From assembly GCF_021654165.1 (NCBI RefSeq), contig NZ_JAKFZN010000003.1, positions 1 through 64,000 of the forward strand: a stretch of 64,000 nucleotides of DNA, written 5' to 3'. The notes beneath the pieces were generated by a model. That model saw nothing but the letters and a program-made list of their open reading frames with translations, made no database searches and was not told the origin of the DNA. The DNA comes from Nereida sp. MMG025. GTDB lineage: Bacteria > Pseudomonadota > Alphaproteobacteria > Rhodobacterales > Rhodobacteraceae. Shown one piece after another: positions 1 through 7,671 of the stretch; within the stretch, counting starts at the first letter, position 1, and every line of letters begins with the position of its first letter. A program made the position numbers and the translations under genes.

Positions 1-2
1 TG

Positions 3-239
3 TTATTTGGCGTGCTGGGCAGTTTTGCCATTGCGGGCCGCGCGCTGATAAATCGCCGCAAACGGCACAACATGGGTGCAGAGGTGTGGGAGGCGCTGGA
101 CACGGCAGTTAGGGACGCGCCTTTGCTGCATTTGCCGTCGTCATGGAGCGGAGCAGTGTTGCGCGTGCTTGCCGGGATCGTGGGTTTTGTGACACTCGCG
201 GCGTTGCATCCCGTGGTGATAGGCGTTTCAGCCTGGTGA
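3..239 (+). CDS. NnrU family membrane protein, C-terminal part (start outside window)
   Basis: The reading frame is already open at the left edge, so only the last 78 residues are visible. They contain a basic stretch (INRRKRHNMG) after a hydrophobic run, then a final membrane segment ending LHPVVIGVSAW. This layout, with the basic loop, the W..ALDTA..DAP line and a C-terminal helix ending in HP.xxGV, fits the NnrU family. NnrU-type proteins are polytopic inner-membrane proteins, named from denitrification clusters, whose biochemical role is not settled. A strong hairpin terminator follows directly. The assignment rests on a short fragment. Confidence 0.6.
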   Translation, partial: LFGVLGSFAIAGRALINRRKRHNMGAEVWEALDTAVRDAPLLHLPSSWSGAVLRVLAGIVGFVTLAALHPVVIGVSAW

Positions 240-244
240 ATGCC

Positions 245-275
245 AAAAGCCGCGCTGTGACAGGCGCGGCTTTTT
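245..275 (+). terminator. Rho-independent terminator after the NnrU-family gene
   Basis: An 11-bp perfect stem (AAAAGCCGCGC with GCGCGGCTTTT) has an 8-base loop and ends in a T run. It starts 6 bases after the stop codon at 239. Confidence 0.85.
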
Positions 276-307
276 GGAGCTGAAATGGTTTAGGACGCGC
301 GCGAATA

Positions 308-691
308 GCGGACACATTCGGGCACGGGCTGACCTACGAGGGCCACCCTGTCAGCTGCGCAGTCGCGCTCAAAGCGATCGAGATTTACGAGCGTATGGAC
401 GTGGAAGCCACCGTGCAGGCGCGCGGCGCCCATCTGGCCACGCGGCTTGAGCGGTTCAAGACGATGAATTCTGTGGGCAACGTGCGGTCCAAAGGGCTGA
501 TTGCTGCCGTGGAACTGGACCCCGCATCGGGGCTCACAGGCGCAATGGTCGGGGCCGAGACCGAAAAACGTGGGGTGTTCTTCCGCATCATTGGCGACAC
601 AATCGCGATGTCACCGCCTTTGATTGTGAGCGACGACGAGATTGATCACTTCACGGATGTTTTGGAGGACAGTATCCAAGCGGCGGGGTAG
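308..691 (+). pseudogene. 3' remnant of a class III aminotransferase gene
   Basis: About 127 codons encode the C-terminal third of a PLP-dependent class III (omega-type) aminotransferase. The frame enters at DTFGHGLTYEGHP, matching the conserved HGxTYxGHP region. It continues through SKGLIAAVEL and RGVFFRIIGDTIAMSPPLIVS to a normal stop. The two thirds that would carry the PLP lysine are absent: upstream lie only 30 bases and the terminator of the preceding gene. The first possible ATG inside the fragment (395) has no convincing ribosome-binding site. The piece can therefore not be an active enzyme and is best read as a deletion relic. Confidence 0.8.
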
Positions 692-976
692 GGGGACGGT
701 CTGCTTTGCGGGACCAGGTTAACGTTCGCTGCGGGTTGGGCCAACGTCTGCTTTTGGACTAAGCCCGAACTTTCTCGTGCACAGTATGATCACCTAGCTG
801 GATTTGAATTTGATGCAGTGAAACGGAAGCTAATTTGAGGCAGTAGCGGACGCTTTGGACATACTTGACGCTGACTTAGACCGTTTAGCTTAGCTAAAAT
901 GCTCCACATCAAACCGGCAGAACTTCGTAATTTTTTAACTTCGGAATGTCATGCATAGCAAAACAAGTGCGGTTCC

Positions 977-1939
977 ATGGCAGATCCCTTCATATCCGAA
1001 TTTCAGACAACTGGTGATAACGGCAACTTTGTCGAGGTGCGGGTCGACGAAGGCTATGACGTATCGGACCTGCGCATCGCGTACTACAATAACGGCGGTG
1101 AACGGATGCAGGCCGTCAATCTGGGCGCGATCGATGGCGGTGGTGCCACAGGCGACGTCTACGTGATCTCATCGGGGCCGATCAACTCTGCCCGGGCGTT
1201 TGCGCTGTATGATCGCAACACCGGCGAGGTGTTTCAGTTTGTCTCCTCGGGCCAGACGATCAACGCAATCAACGGTCCGGCCAGCGGCGAGACATCCGAT
1301 GATGTCGGAACGCACACCGGATCCCAGTCGATGCAATCGGACGATGGAGGTCAGACTTATTACACGCAGTCCAGCCCAAACCCCGGCAGCGCCCCACCGC
1401 CGTGCTTTCTGAGGGGCACGCGGATCCGTGTGCCTGATGGCTGGCGACGGGTCGAACAATTGCGAAAGGGCGACTTTGTTTGCACCAACACTGGCCCTAA
1501 AGCGATCCGTTGGATTGCTCGCAGAGCGATTGATTTTTCTTCCCATGACGCTCGTGACAAACCATGGCGGATCAGAGCTGCAGACGGACGCCATGTAGAT
1601 CTATCGCCACAGCATCGCGTGTTTGTGGATCTAGCAGGTCGCACTTCTGGCCTACTTCCGGTGCGGTTGATGCCGCATTCGTGCCAACGAATTGGATTGA
1701 AACGGGCCGTCTATCTGCATCTCCTTTTGGACGAGCACAGCATTGTGGATGCGAACGGGTTCGCGGTCGAGACACTGCTGATTGGAGCGCAAGCAGACAC
1801 CATTCTTCCGCCAAACGCGCCGCGAGACCTATCACTTGTTCCGGCAGCGCCAATCCTGAGGAGGTCTGACCTTCGTTCCCAAGGAGGTGCCGCCTACCCA
1901 ATTCCATTCTCTGATCTGAAGCATCAGGCGGCGGCCTGA
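977..1939 (+). CDS. Hint-domain (Hedgehog/intein-like) protein
   Basis: This 320-residue protein has two parts. Residues 1 to about 138 are acidic and Gly/Asp/Ser-rich, with no cysteine and no classical signal peptide. From Cys143 a Hint_2-type module begins (PPCFLRGTRIRVPDGWRRV), with GDFV at about 165-168 and SPQHRVFVD around His213. Cys and His at these places are the usual nucleophile and helper of Hint self-splicing or self-cleaving folds. Such proteins are frequent in Rhodobacteraceae, often as C-terminal parts of exported proteins. Autoproteolysis is inferred from the family. The ATG at 977 was chosen because it begins the conserved frame; an upstream ATG at 951 is in another frame. 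Confidence 0.75.
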   Translation: MADPFISEFQTTGDNGNFVEVRVDEGYDVSDLRIAYYNNGGERMQAVNLGAIDGGGATGDVYVISSGPINSARAFALYDRNTGEVFQFVSSGQTINAINGPASGETSDDVGTHTGSQSMQSDDGGQTYYTQSSPNPGSAPPPCFLRGTRIRVPDGWRRVEQLRKGDFVCTNTGPKAIRWIARRAIDFSSHDARDKPWRIRAADGRHVDLSPQHRVFVDLAGRTSGLLPVRLMPHSCQRIGLKRAVYLHLLLDEHSIVDANGFAVETLLIGAQADTILPPNAPRDLSLVPAAPILRRSDLRSQGGAAYPIPFSDLKHQAAA

Positions 1940-2069
1940 AGGGTGCGGCAAGGGTGTTTGCCGTCTGTAGGATTAGACCAGTTGCCGCAAAAGCGGACCT
2001 CTGTTCATTTTGCAGCATTGGTCGGATTGGGCCCAAACCCGCAATTCGCTGCGTATTACCCCCACCCCC

Positions 2070-2250
2070 CCAAGCCGCGTGCGCACGGTTCGCGCGGCAC
2101 TTCACAAAAGCAAGAATTTTGTCGGTGAGTTTTGGCGTCCGCGATCTTCTGCACAACCGCGCTGCCCACCACTGTGCCATCCGCGATGCCTGCAATTTCG
2201 CGGGACGGCCCGGGGGTTTTCGCCCTGAAACCCACGATGATCGGCACGCT
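2070..2250 (-). pseudogene. Degraded second copy of the trpA 3' end
   Basis: Read on the minus strand, this stretch encodes [32 protein letters not shown], almost the C-terminal part of the intact trpA at 4828-5619. A one-base insertion shifts the frame near 2134. The other frame then continues TDKILAFVK...AHAA, and the stop codon is changed to TGG. DNA identity to 4828-5006 is about 80 percent by eye, and most differences before the frameshift are synonymous. Nothing of the first two thirds of trpA is present. It is a relic of a once-functional trpA, in the same orientation as the intact gene. Confidence 0.85.
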
Positions 2251-2268
2251 TCTGCTTATCTTTATAAA

Positions 2269-2331
2269 AAGTGCAATATTGCACTTGTTTGGTCCGATAT
2301 CGAATTATATAGTCCAATATCGTATTATATA
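2269..2331 (+). promoter_or_regulatory. Palindrome and 20-base tandem repeat upstream of the nitroreductase gene (likely MarR operator)
   Basis: A perfect 18-base palindrome AAGTGCAATATTGCACTT lies at 2269-2286. It is followed by two head-to-tail 20-base units (2291-2310 and 2311-2330) that agree at 17 of 20 positions and share TCC.ATATCG.ATTATAT. The block is AT-rich and ends 12 bases before the start codon at 2343, where it would cover the promoter. MarR-family proteins bind short palindromes in such places, and a MarR gene is the second gene of this operon. Autoregulation is an inference. Confidence 0.6.
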
Positions 2332-2342
2332 GGAGACGGGCT

Positions 2343-3464
2343 ATGACCCAACACACATCCAAAATGTCCCGCCGCAAGATGCTCGGCCTTATCGGCGGCG
2401 GCACGATCTTTGCGGCCACGGCCAGCACTGCTGCATTCGTTGGCACGCGCACACCGCACGCCGCCCTTCAACCTTGGGATATGGCAGGCGGATATGCCGA
2501 CCCGCGCATGAATGCGCTCAGCTATGCTTTGCTGGCCCCCAACCCCCACAACCGCCAACCGTGGGAAGCCGAAATGCGCGGCATCGATCAAGTGGCCATC
2601 TGGCGCGACCCTGCTCGCAACCTGCCCGTCACCGACCCTTTTGCGCGCCAGTTGACCATCGGCATGGGCTGTTTTCTGGAACTGATGGATATGGCCGCCG
2701 CGCAGGCAGGTTTCGCCGTTGATACAACGCTCTACCCGCAAGGCGAAGACGGCCCCGTCGCCCTATGCACATTCCGCGAGGGCGGGGCAGCCGATCCGCT
2801 GTTTGCCCATGTCATGCAGCGCCGCAGCCACAAGGATGCGTTTGACCCCACCCCCGTAGGCGCGGCCGCCGACCCGCTGCGCGCCCATTCGCAGATCGTG
2901 ACAGATGCCACCCAAGTCGCCCGCCTGCGCGAGCTGGCCTCTGGCGCTTGGCTGACCGAAATGTCCACCACCGACGCCTATATGGAATCCATCGATCTGT
3001 TGCGCATCGGCAAGGCCGAGATCATCGCCAACCCCGATGGCATCGACGCAGGCGGCCCGATGCTCGAAGCACTGGCCGTTGCAGGGCTTTTTACCCATGA
3101 GGCCGCCCGCGATCCGCAAAACCCCGGCTCGCAGGACGCAATCAACTCGACCAACGCCGCCATTCTGGGCGCGCCGGCCTATGTTCTAACGAAAACCCAA
3201 GGCAACACCCGCGCCGATCAGATCGACGCTGGCCGCCGCTGGCTGCGCCTCAACCTTGCCGCCACAGGGGCAGGGCTGGCCGTGCGCCCCGTCAGCCAAG
3301 CCTTGCAGGAATACGACGCGGTCGCGCCGTACTACACGGCGATGCACACCGAATTTGCGGCCCCCAACGAGACGGTTCAAATGCTCGGGCTTCTGGGCTA
3401 CGGTCCGACACCAGCGCGAACACCGCGTTGGAAACTGGAGACCCGCCTGCGTGACGCAACCTGA
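2343..3464 (+). CDS. Tat-exported nitroreductase family protein
   Basis: This 373-residue protein starts with a twin-arginine signal (SRRKMLGLIGGG, Arg10-Arg11) and a hydrophobic stretch to about residue 38, so export in folded form with cofactor is expected. The mature part carries the NPHNRQPWE element near residue 70, as in nitroreductase-like FMN proteins of the Acg type that recognise flavin through an N-terminal NxQPW segment. Further flavin-fold segments follow, such as RRSHKDAF and WLRLNLAATGAGL. The substrate is unknown. A good GGAGA ribosome-binding site precedes ATG 2343. The gene overlaps the downstream MarR gene by 14 bases, so the two are co-translated and the regulator probably responds to a related compound. 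Confidence 0.8.
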   Translation: MTQHTSKMSRRKMLGLIGGGTIFAATASTAAFVGTRTPHAALQPWDMAGGYADPRMNALSYALLAPNPHNRQPWEAEMRGIDQVAIWRDPARNLPVTDPFARQLTIGMGCFLELMDMAAAQAGFAVDTTLYPQGEDGPVALCTFREGGAADPLFAHVMQRRSHKDAFDPTPVGAAADPLRAHSQIVTDATQVARLRELASGAWLTEMSTTDAYMESIDLLRIGKAEIIANPDGIDAGGPMLEALAVAGLFTHEAARDPQNPGSQDAINSTNAAILGAPAYVLTKTQGNTRADQIDAGRRWLRLNLAATGAGLAVRPVSQALQEYDAVAPYYTAMHTEFAAPNETVQMLGLLGYGPTPARTPRWKLETRLRDAT

Positions 3465-3918
3465 CACCACATCACAGGCGGAAGTAGGGGCTGCCTATTT
3501 CCGCCTGTTCAACGAGATTGGGATCATCGCCCAACTCAGCCGCACACTTCTTGAGGCGCGTCTGCCCAAGGGCATCATCCTGCCGCATTTTTCGGTGCTC
3601 AACCACCTGATCCGCGTGCGCGACGGGCGCACGTTGATGGAACTGGCCTCGGCCTTTCAGGTGCCCAAAACCTCGATGACACACACGGTGGGTGGCTTGG
3701 AAAAAGCGGGCTTTGTCACCGTGCAGCCCAACCCCGCCGACAAGCGCAGCAAATGCGTGTTCATCACCTCAGAGGGGCGCACACTCGCCGCGGGCGCGGT
3801 CACAGCCCTCGGCCCCGATGTGGCTGAACTGGCCCAAGACTTCCCGCTCGAGCGCGTGCAAGCGATGCTGCCCCAACTCGAAGCCCTGCGCACGATCATG
3901 GACGCCAAACGGGGGTGA
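3451..3918 (+). CDS. MarR family transcriptional regulator
   Basis: This 155-residue protein starts at a GTG that overlaps the end of the nitroreductase gene, with GGAG about 10 bases upstream. It has the MarR layout: an N-terminal dimerisation helix, a winged helix-turn-helix (LMELASAFQVPKTSMTHTVGGLEKAGFV, residues about 63-90), the wing with the conserved D-K-R-S (PNPADKRSKCVFIT), and a C-terminal helix. It probably represses its own operon through the repeats at 2269-2331. A longer version of the frame starting at 3256 would lie inside the nitroreductase gene and was rejected. Confidence 0.85.
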   Translation: MTQPDTTSQAEVGAAYFRLFNEIGIIAQLSRTLLEARLPKGIILPHFSVLNHLIRVRDGRTLMELASAFQVPKTSMTHTVGGLEKAGFVTVQPNPADKRSKCVFITSEGRTLAAGAVTALGPDVAELAQDFPLERVQAMLPQLEALRTIMDAKRG

Positions 3919-4032
3919 GGGGAGGCGCTTTGCGGGAAGCCGCCTTCGGTTTCTTGGGGCGCAGCGACCTTGCTAAAAGCCAAGCCGACATAAGTCGAAA
4001 GGATTGATCAATGACAAAAGGCTTTAACTGAT

Positions 4033-4617
4033 TCAGTTGTGGGGCGCCGACTCAGCCAAAAATGCCACGTTCGTAAGCTGTGCCCAAAAAAGCGCGACAA
4101 ACGCAAGTACAATGGGAAATACCAAAAACCATCCAAAAAAATAGAAAGCACCAAAGCTACGATAGGATTCTATCGAGGGTTTAAGCTCTGAGAGTTCTTT
4201 GTGCATTGAGCACAGTTGCGTGGCAATTTTATCGGGGTAGTTTTCTTCAAACCCTGGGTTGGAGCGTCGTTCCTCTAGAAAAACCTCAATTCTTTCTATA
4301 GTTTTTTCAAGCTTTGTTAAGATGTGAGATCCCGCACTTATACGAGCAACTCCATTTACTTTTTCTTCTGAGTTCCAAGACCATATGGAACTGAAATCGC
4401 CCCACCAATGGACAACATGATTGATCACTTGAAATCCGATAACCCAGAAAATCGCGCCTGATACAGCAGTTTGACTTATGGTCACACCGATGAGTTCAAG
4501 ATCAGCGGGAAGGACAGAATAGTGTTTTGCCAAAACGACGACCAGTGCAGTGACTGTCAATGCTCTCGCTGACCGCTGTGTAGATAGAGAAACGAGTTCT
4601 TTCCCTTGAAGATGCAT
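4033..4617 (-). CDS. Hypothetical membrane protein, AT-rich
   Basis: This 194-residue protein is not recognised. Three hydrophobic segments are visible: about 20-33, 50-70 and 155-180. Between the second and third lies a charged, helix-prone soluble stretch (residues 85-150, e.g. KLEKTIERIEVFLEERR). ATG 4617 was preferred because GGGAAGAGAG stands immediately upstream; the frame stays open 29 codons further to 4704 without a comparable site. Base composition is clearly lower in GC than the neighbours and codon use is unlike trpA next door, which suggests recent transfer. It sits between a remnant-like 6-codon frame and the 3' end of trpA. Confidence 0.6.
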   Translation of the reverse strand: MHLQGKELVSLSTQRSARALTVTALVVVLAKHYSVLPADLELIGVTISQTAVSGAIFWVIGFQVINHVVHWWGDFSSIWSWNSEEKVNGVARISAGSHILTKLEKTIERIEVFLEERRSNPGFEENYPDKIATQLCSMHKELSELKPSIESYRSFGAFYFFGWFLVFPIVLAFVALFWAQLTNVAFLAESAPHN

Positions 4618-4827
4618 GCTCTCTTCCCAACCCATGTATTCATGTTTGCATTTATGACCCCTGGATAGTTCAAAAATCAAAATAGTTTTGTCGGATGATA
4701 GCAAAATCGCCGAAATTCATCTTGAAAATATGTGTCGCGTGGCCCGCCTACAGCGGCTTGTCCCGTAGATTTATTGTCGTAACGTGCCGCATCTCTTAAA
4801 TCGGACCCCACTTCTCACGTCACTTCC

Positions 4828-5619
4828 TCAAGCCGCGTGCGCGCCGTCCGCGAGGCTCTTCACAAAGGCCAGAATTTCGTCGGTGGGTTTGCCTTCTGCG
4901 ATCTTTTGCACAATTGCGCTGCCCACAACGGTGCCGTCGGCGATGCCTGCGATCTCGCGTGACTTCTCGGGCGTTTTGACGCCGAAGCCCACGATGATCG
5001 GCAGGTCGGTGCTTTGTTTCATGCGCGCCACTTCGGGGGCCACGTCGGCGCCTTGGGCCTCGGCCGCGCCTGTGATCCCTGTGATCGACACGTAATAGAC
5101 AAAGCCGCTGGTGTTTTGCAGCACTTTGGGCAGGCGTTTGACGTCTGTCGTTGGCGTGGCCAAGCGGATGAAGTTCAGCCCCGCGGCTTGGGCGGGGATG
5201 CACAGTTCGTCGTCTTCCTCGGGGGGCAGGTCCACGATGATCAGACCGTCGATGCCTGCTGCCTTGGCTTGGGTCAAAAACAGATCAACGCCGCGGCTGT
5301 AGATCGGGTTGTAATAGCCCATCATCACAATCGGGGTGGTGTCATCGGTCTTTCGAAATTCCGTGGCCAGTTCCAGCGTGCGGTCCAGCGTCATGCCGCC
5401 TTCAAGCGCGCGTTGACCGGCCAGTTGGATCGCAGGGCCATCGGCCATCGGGTCTGTGAACGGTAGACCCAACTCGATGATGTCCACGCCCGCCGCAGGC
5501 AGCCCTTTGACCAGTTCAAGCGAGGCGTCAAAATCAGGATCACCCGCCATCACATAAGACACAAACGCCTTGCGGTTTTGCGCTTTCAGTTCGGCGAATT
5601 TTGCATCGATACGGGTCAT
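4828..5619 (-). CDS. trpA: Tryptophan synthase alpha subunit
   Basis: This 263-residue protein cleaves indole-3-glycerol phosphate to indole and glyceraldehyde 3-phosphate, and passes indole to the beta subunit. The catalytic glutamate lies in [18 protein letters not shown] (about residues 45-62). The second acid and loop 6 lie in [13 protein letters not shown], and the phosphate-binding end in [11 protein letters not shown]. Length is normal. ATG 5619 with AAGGA upstream was chosen; the open frame further upstream is non-conserved. No trpB, trpF or other trp gene is adjacent on this side. The 3' end is duplicated in degraded form at 2070-2250. Confidence 0.95.
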   Translation of the reverse strand: MTRIDAKFAELKAQNRKAFVSYVMAGDPDFDASLELVKGLPAAGVDIIELGLPFTDPMADGPAIQLAGQRALEGGMTLDRTLELATEFRKTDDTTPIVMMGYYNPIYSRGVDLFLTQAKAAGIDGLIIVDLPPEEDDELCIPAQAAGLNFIRLATPTTDVKRLPKVLQNTSGFVYYVSITGITGAAEAQGADVAPEVARMKQSTDLPIIVGFGVKTPEKSREIAGIADGTVVGSAIVQKIAEGKPTDEILAFVKSLADGAHAA

Positions 5620-5716
5620 GTCGGCGGTCCTTTTGAAACTCAAACCGATGTGCCGAAATTGCAGCCCAAACGCAAGAGGCTTGATTGCCCGCGCCGCGCC
5701 GTGCATCACGCAGGCC

Positions 5717-6253
5717 ATGACAACGATCCTGTTTCACAAACCCTTCGGCGTGCTGTCCCAATTCACCGATGCCCGCAGCCCCACCGAACGCCCCACGCTG
5801 TCGGCCTATATCGACATGCCATCGGTCTATCCCGCAGGCCGTCTGGACCGCGACAGCGAAGGACTGCTGGTGCTCACCGATGACGGCCGCCTGCAAGCGC
5901 GCCTCACACAGCCCCGCAGCAAAACGCCCAAAACCTACTGGGCCCAAGTCGAAGGCACGCCCACGCCGGACCAGCTGACCGCCCTGCAAAACGGCGTCAC
6001 CCTTAAGGACGGCCCCACGCGCCCCGCCAAAGCCCGCCTGATCACCCCCGATGTGCCGCCCCGCGACCCACCCATCCGCGTGCGCAAATCCATCCCCGAC
6101 GCATGGATCGAACTGACCATCACTGAAGGACGCAACCGTCAGGTGCGCCGAATGTGCGCCCATGTGGGCCTGCCGTGCCTGCGCCTCATCCGCCGCTCTG
6201 TGGGCGACTGGACGCTAAACGACCTTCCACCTGGCACATGGCGTCACGCTTGA
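5717..6253 (+). CDS. rluE: 23S rRNA pseudouridine synthase, RluE-like
   Basis: This 178-residue member of the RsuA/RluB/E/F family converts uridine to pseudouridine in ribosomal RNA. The opening [11 protein letters not shown] and the catalytic line [19 protein letters not shown] (Asp44) are visible, as is [20 protein letters not shown] near the end. There is no N-terminal S4 domain, and the short single-domain size matches RluE rather than RluB or RluF. The target base (equivalent of U2457) is taken from the family. The gene is divergent from trpA with a 97-base gap, and 55 bases upstream of ychF. Confidence 0.85.
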   Translation: MTTILFHKPFGVLSQFTDARSPTERPTLSAYIDMPSVYPAGRLDRDSEGLLVLTDDGRLQARLTQPRSKTPKTYWAQVEGTPTPDQLTALQNGVTLKDGPTRPAKARLITPDVPPRDPPIRVRKSIPDAWIELTITEGRNRQVRRMCAHVGLPCLRLIRRSVGDWTLNDLPPGTWRHA

Positions 6254-6308
6254 TCTTGCCCCCCCTTCGCAGTAAGCCGCGCCAAACACTGGATCAAAGG
6301 GGATCACC

Positions 6309-7406
6309 ATGGGTTTCAAGATGGGCATCGTCGGCCTTCCCAACGTCGGCAAATCCACGCTGTTCAATGCGCTCACCCGCACAGCCGCCGCACAGGCCGC
6401 CAACTTCCCCTTTTGCACGATCGAGCCAAACGTGGGCGAAGTGGCCGTGCCGGACGCACGCCTCGACAAACTGGCCGCCATCGCCCAGTCCAAGGAAATC
6501 ATTCCCACACGCATGACCTTTGTGGACATCGCAGGGCTGGTCAAAGGGGCCTCCAAAGGCGAGGGGCTTGGCAACCAGTTTCTGGCCAACATCCGCGAGG
6601 TCGACGCCATTGCCCACGTGCTGCGCTGCTTTGAAGACGGCGATGTGACCCACGTGGAAGGGCGCGTCGATCCGGTGGCCGACGCCGAAACGATCGAGAC
6701 AGAATTGATGCTGGCCGATATGGAAAGCATCGAAAAACGCATGCAAAACATCGTGCGCAAAGTGCGCGGCGGCGACAAAGAAGCAGTGCAGCAAGAACGG
6801 CTTCTCAAACTGGCGATGGAAACGCTGGAGGCTGGCAAGCCCGCCCGCCTGGCCGAGGTGGACGAAGACGACGCCAAAGCCTGGAAACTGCTGCAACTGC
6901 TGACAACCAAACCCGTGCTCTACGTCTGCAACGTGGGCGAGGCCGAAAGCGCCGAAGGCAATGCCCACTCCGCCGCTGTGGCCGAGATGGCTGCCGCCCA
7001 AGGCAACAGCCACGTGATCATCTCCGCCCAGATCGAAGAAGAAATCAGCCAGCTTGAGGCCGATGAGGCCGCGATGTTCCTCGACGAAATGGGCCTCACG
7101 GAAGCAGGCCTCGACCGCCTGATCCGCGCAGGCTACGAATTGCTGCACTTGGAAACCTACTTCACCGTCGGCCCCAAAGAGGCCCGGGCATGGACGATCA
7201 AAGCAGGCACATCCGCCCCAAAAGCCGCGGGCGTGATCCACGGTGATTTCGAAAAAGGCTTCATCCGTGCCGAGACCATCGCCTACGACGATTTCGTAAC
7301 CTTGGGCGGCGAACAGCCCGCCAAGGAAGCGGGCAAAATGCGCGCAGAGGGCAAAGCCTACACCGTCAAAGACGGCGACGTGCTGCACTTTTTGTTTAAT
7401 ACGTGA
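6309..7406 (+). CDS. ychF: Redox-regulated ATPase YchF (Obg family)
   Basis: This 365-residue protein has the expected length and order. G1 is GLPNVGKS (residues 9-16), G3 is DIAGLVKGASKGEGLGNQFL, and a coiled-coil insertion rich in charged residues lies in the middle. The nucleotide-specificity motif reads NVGE instead of NKxD, which is why YchF prefers ATP over GTP. A C-terminal TGS-like domain ends DGDVLHFLFNT. The protein binds ribosomes and is linked to stress and translation control in other bacteria. AAGGGGATCACC before ATG 6309 is a strong ribosome-binding site. Confidence 0.95.
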   Translation: MGFKMGIVGLPNVGKSTLFNALTRTAAAQAANFPFCTIEPNVGEVAVPDARLDKLAAIAQSKEIIPTRMTFVDIAGLVKGASKGEGLGNQFLANIREVDAIAHVLRCFEDGDVTHVEGRVDPVADAETIETELMLADMESIEKRMQNIVRKVRGGDKEAVQQERLLKLAMETLEAGKPARLAEVDEDDAKAWKLLQLLTTKPVLYVCNVGEAESAEGNAHSAAVAEMAAAQGNSHVIISAQIEEEISQLEADEAAMFLDEMGLTEAGLDRLIRAGYELLHLETYFTVGPKEARAWTIKAGTSAPKAAGVIHGDFEKGFIRAETIAYDDFVTLGGEQPAKEAGKMRAEGKAYTVKDGDVLHFLFNT

Positions 7407-7420
7407 GGGGCGAGAGGGGG

Positions 7421-7464
7421 CAGGTTTTTGGAAAAACCTGCCGGCCGCGATTTTCGAAAATCGC
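7421..7464. repeat. Two adjacent perfect palindromes after ychF
   Basis: CAGGTTTTTGGAAAAACCTG (7421-7440, self-complementary except for its centre) is followed after 6 bases by the perfect palindrome GCGATTTTCGAAAATCGC (7447-7464). They lie 15 bases after the ychF stop, in the 265-base gap between the convergent ychF and KAP genes. The rest of that gap (7465-7671) shows no gene. The pair could terminate transcription from both sides or be a REP-type element. Confidence 0.6.
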
Positions 7465-7671
7465 GCCCTGCGCAAACATCAGCGGAAGCACTGGAGTGTT
7501 GTGACAGTGCCTTCTGCTTGCCTTTGGTCCATGTGAAAAAGCAAAATTGCGACGTTACGCAAAAAACCAAACTCATGCAGAGTAACGGGGCCTTTAGCCC
7601 GACAGCAGGTCGCAGCACTGGGTAAGAGTTTTTTGTCGGAACGGCCCAAAACACAGAAAGGGTTGTAGCGA

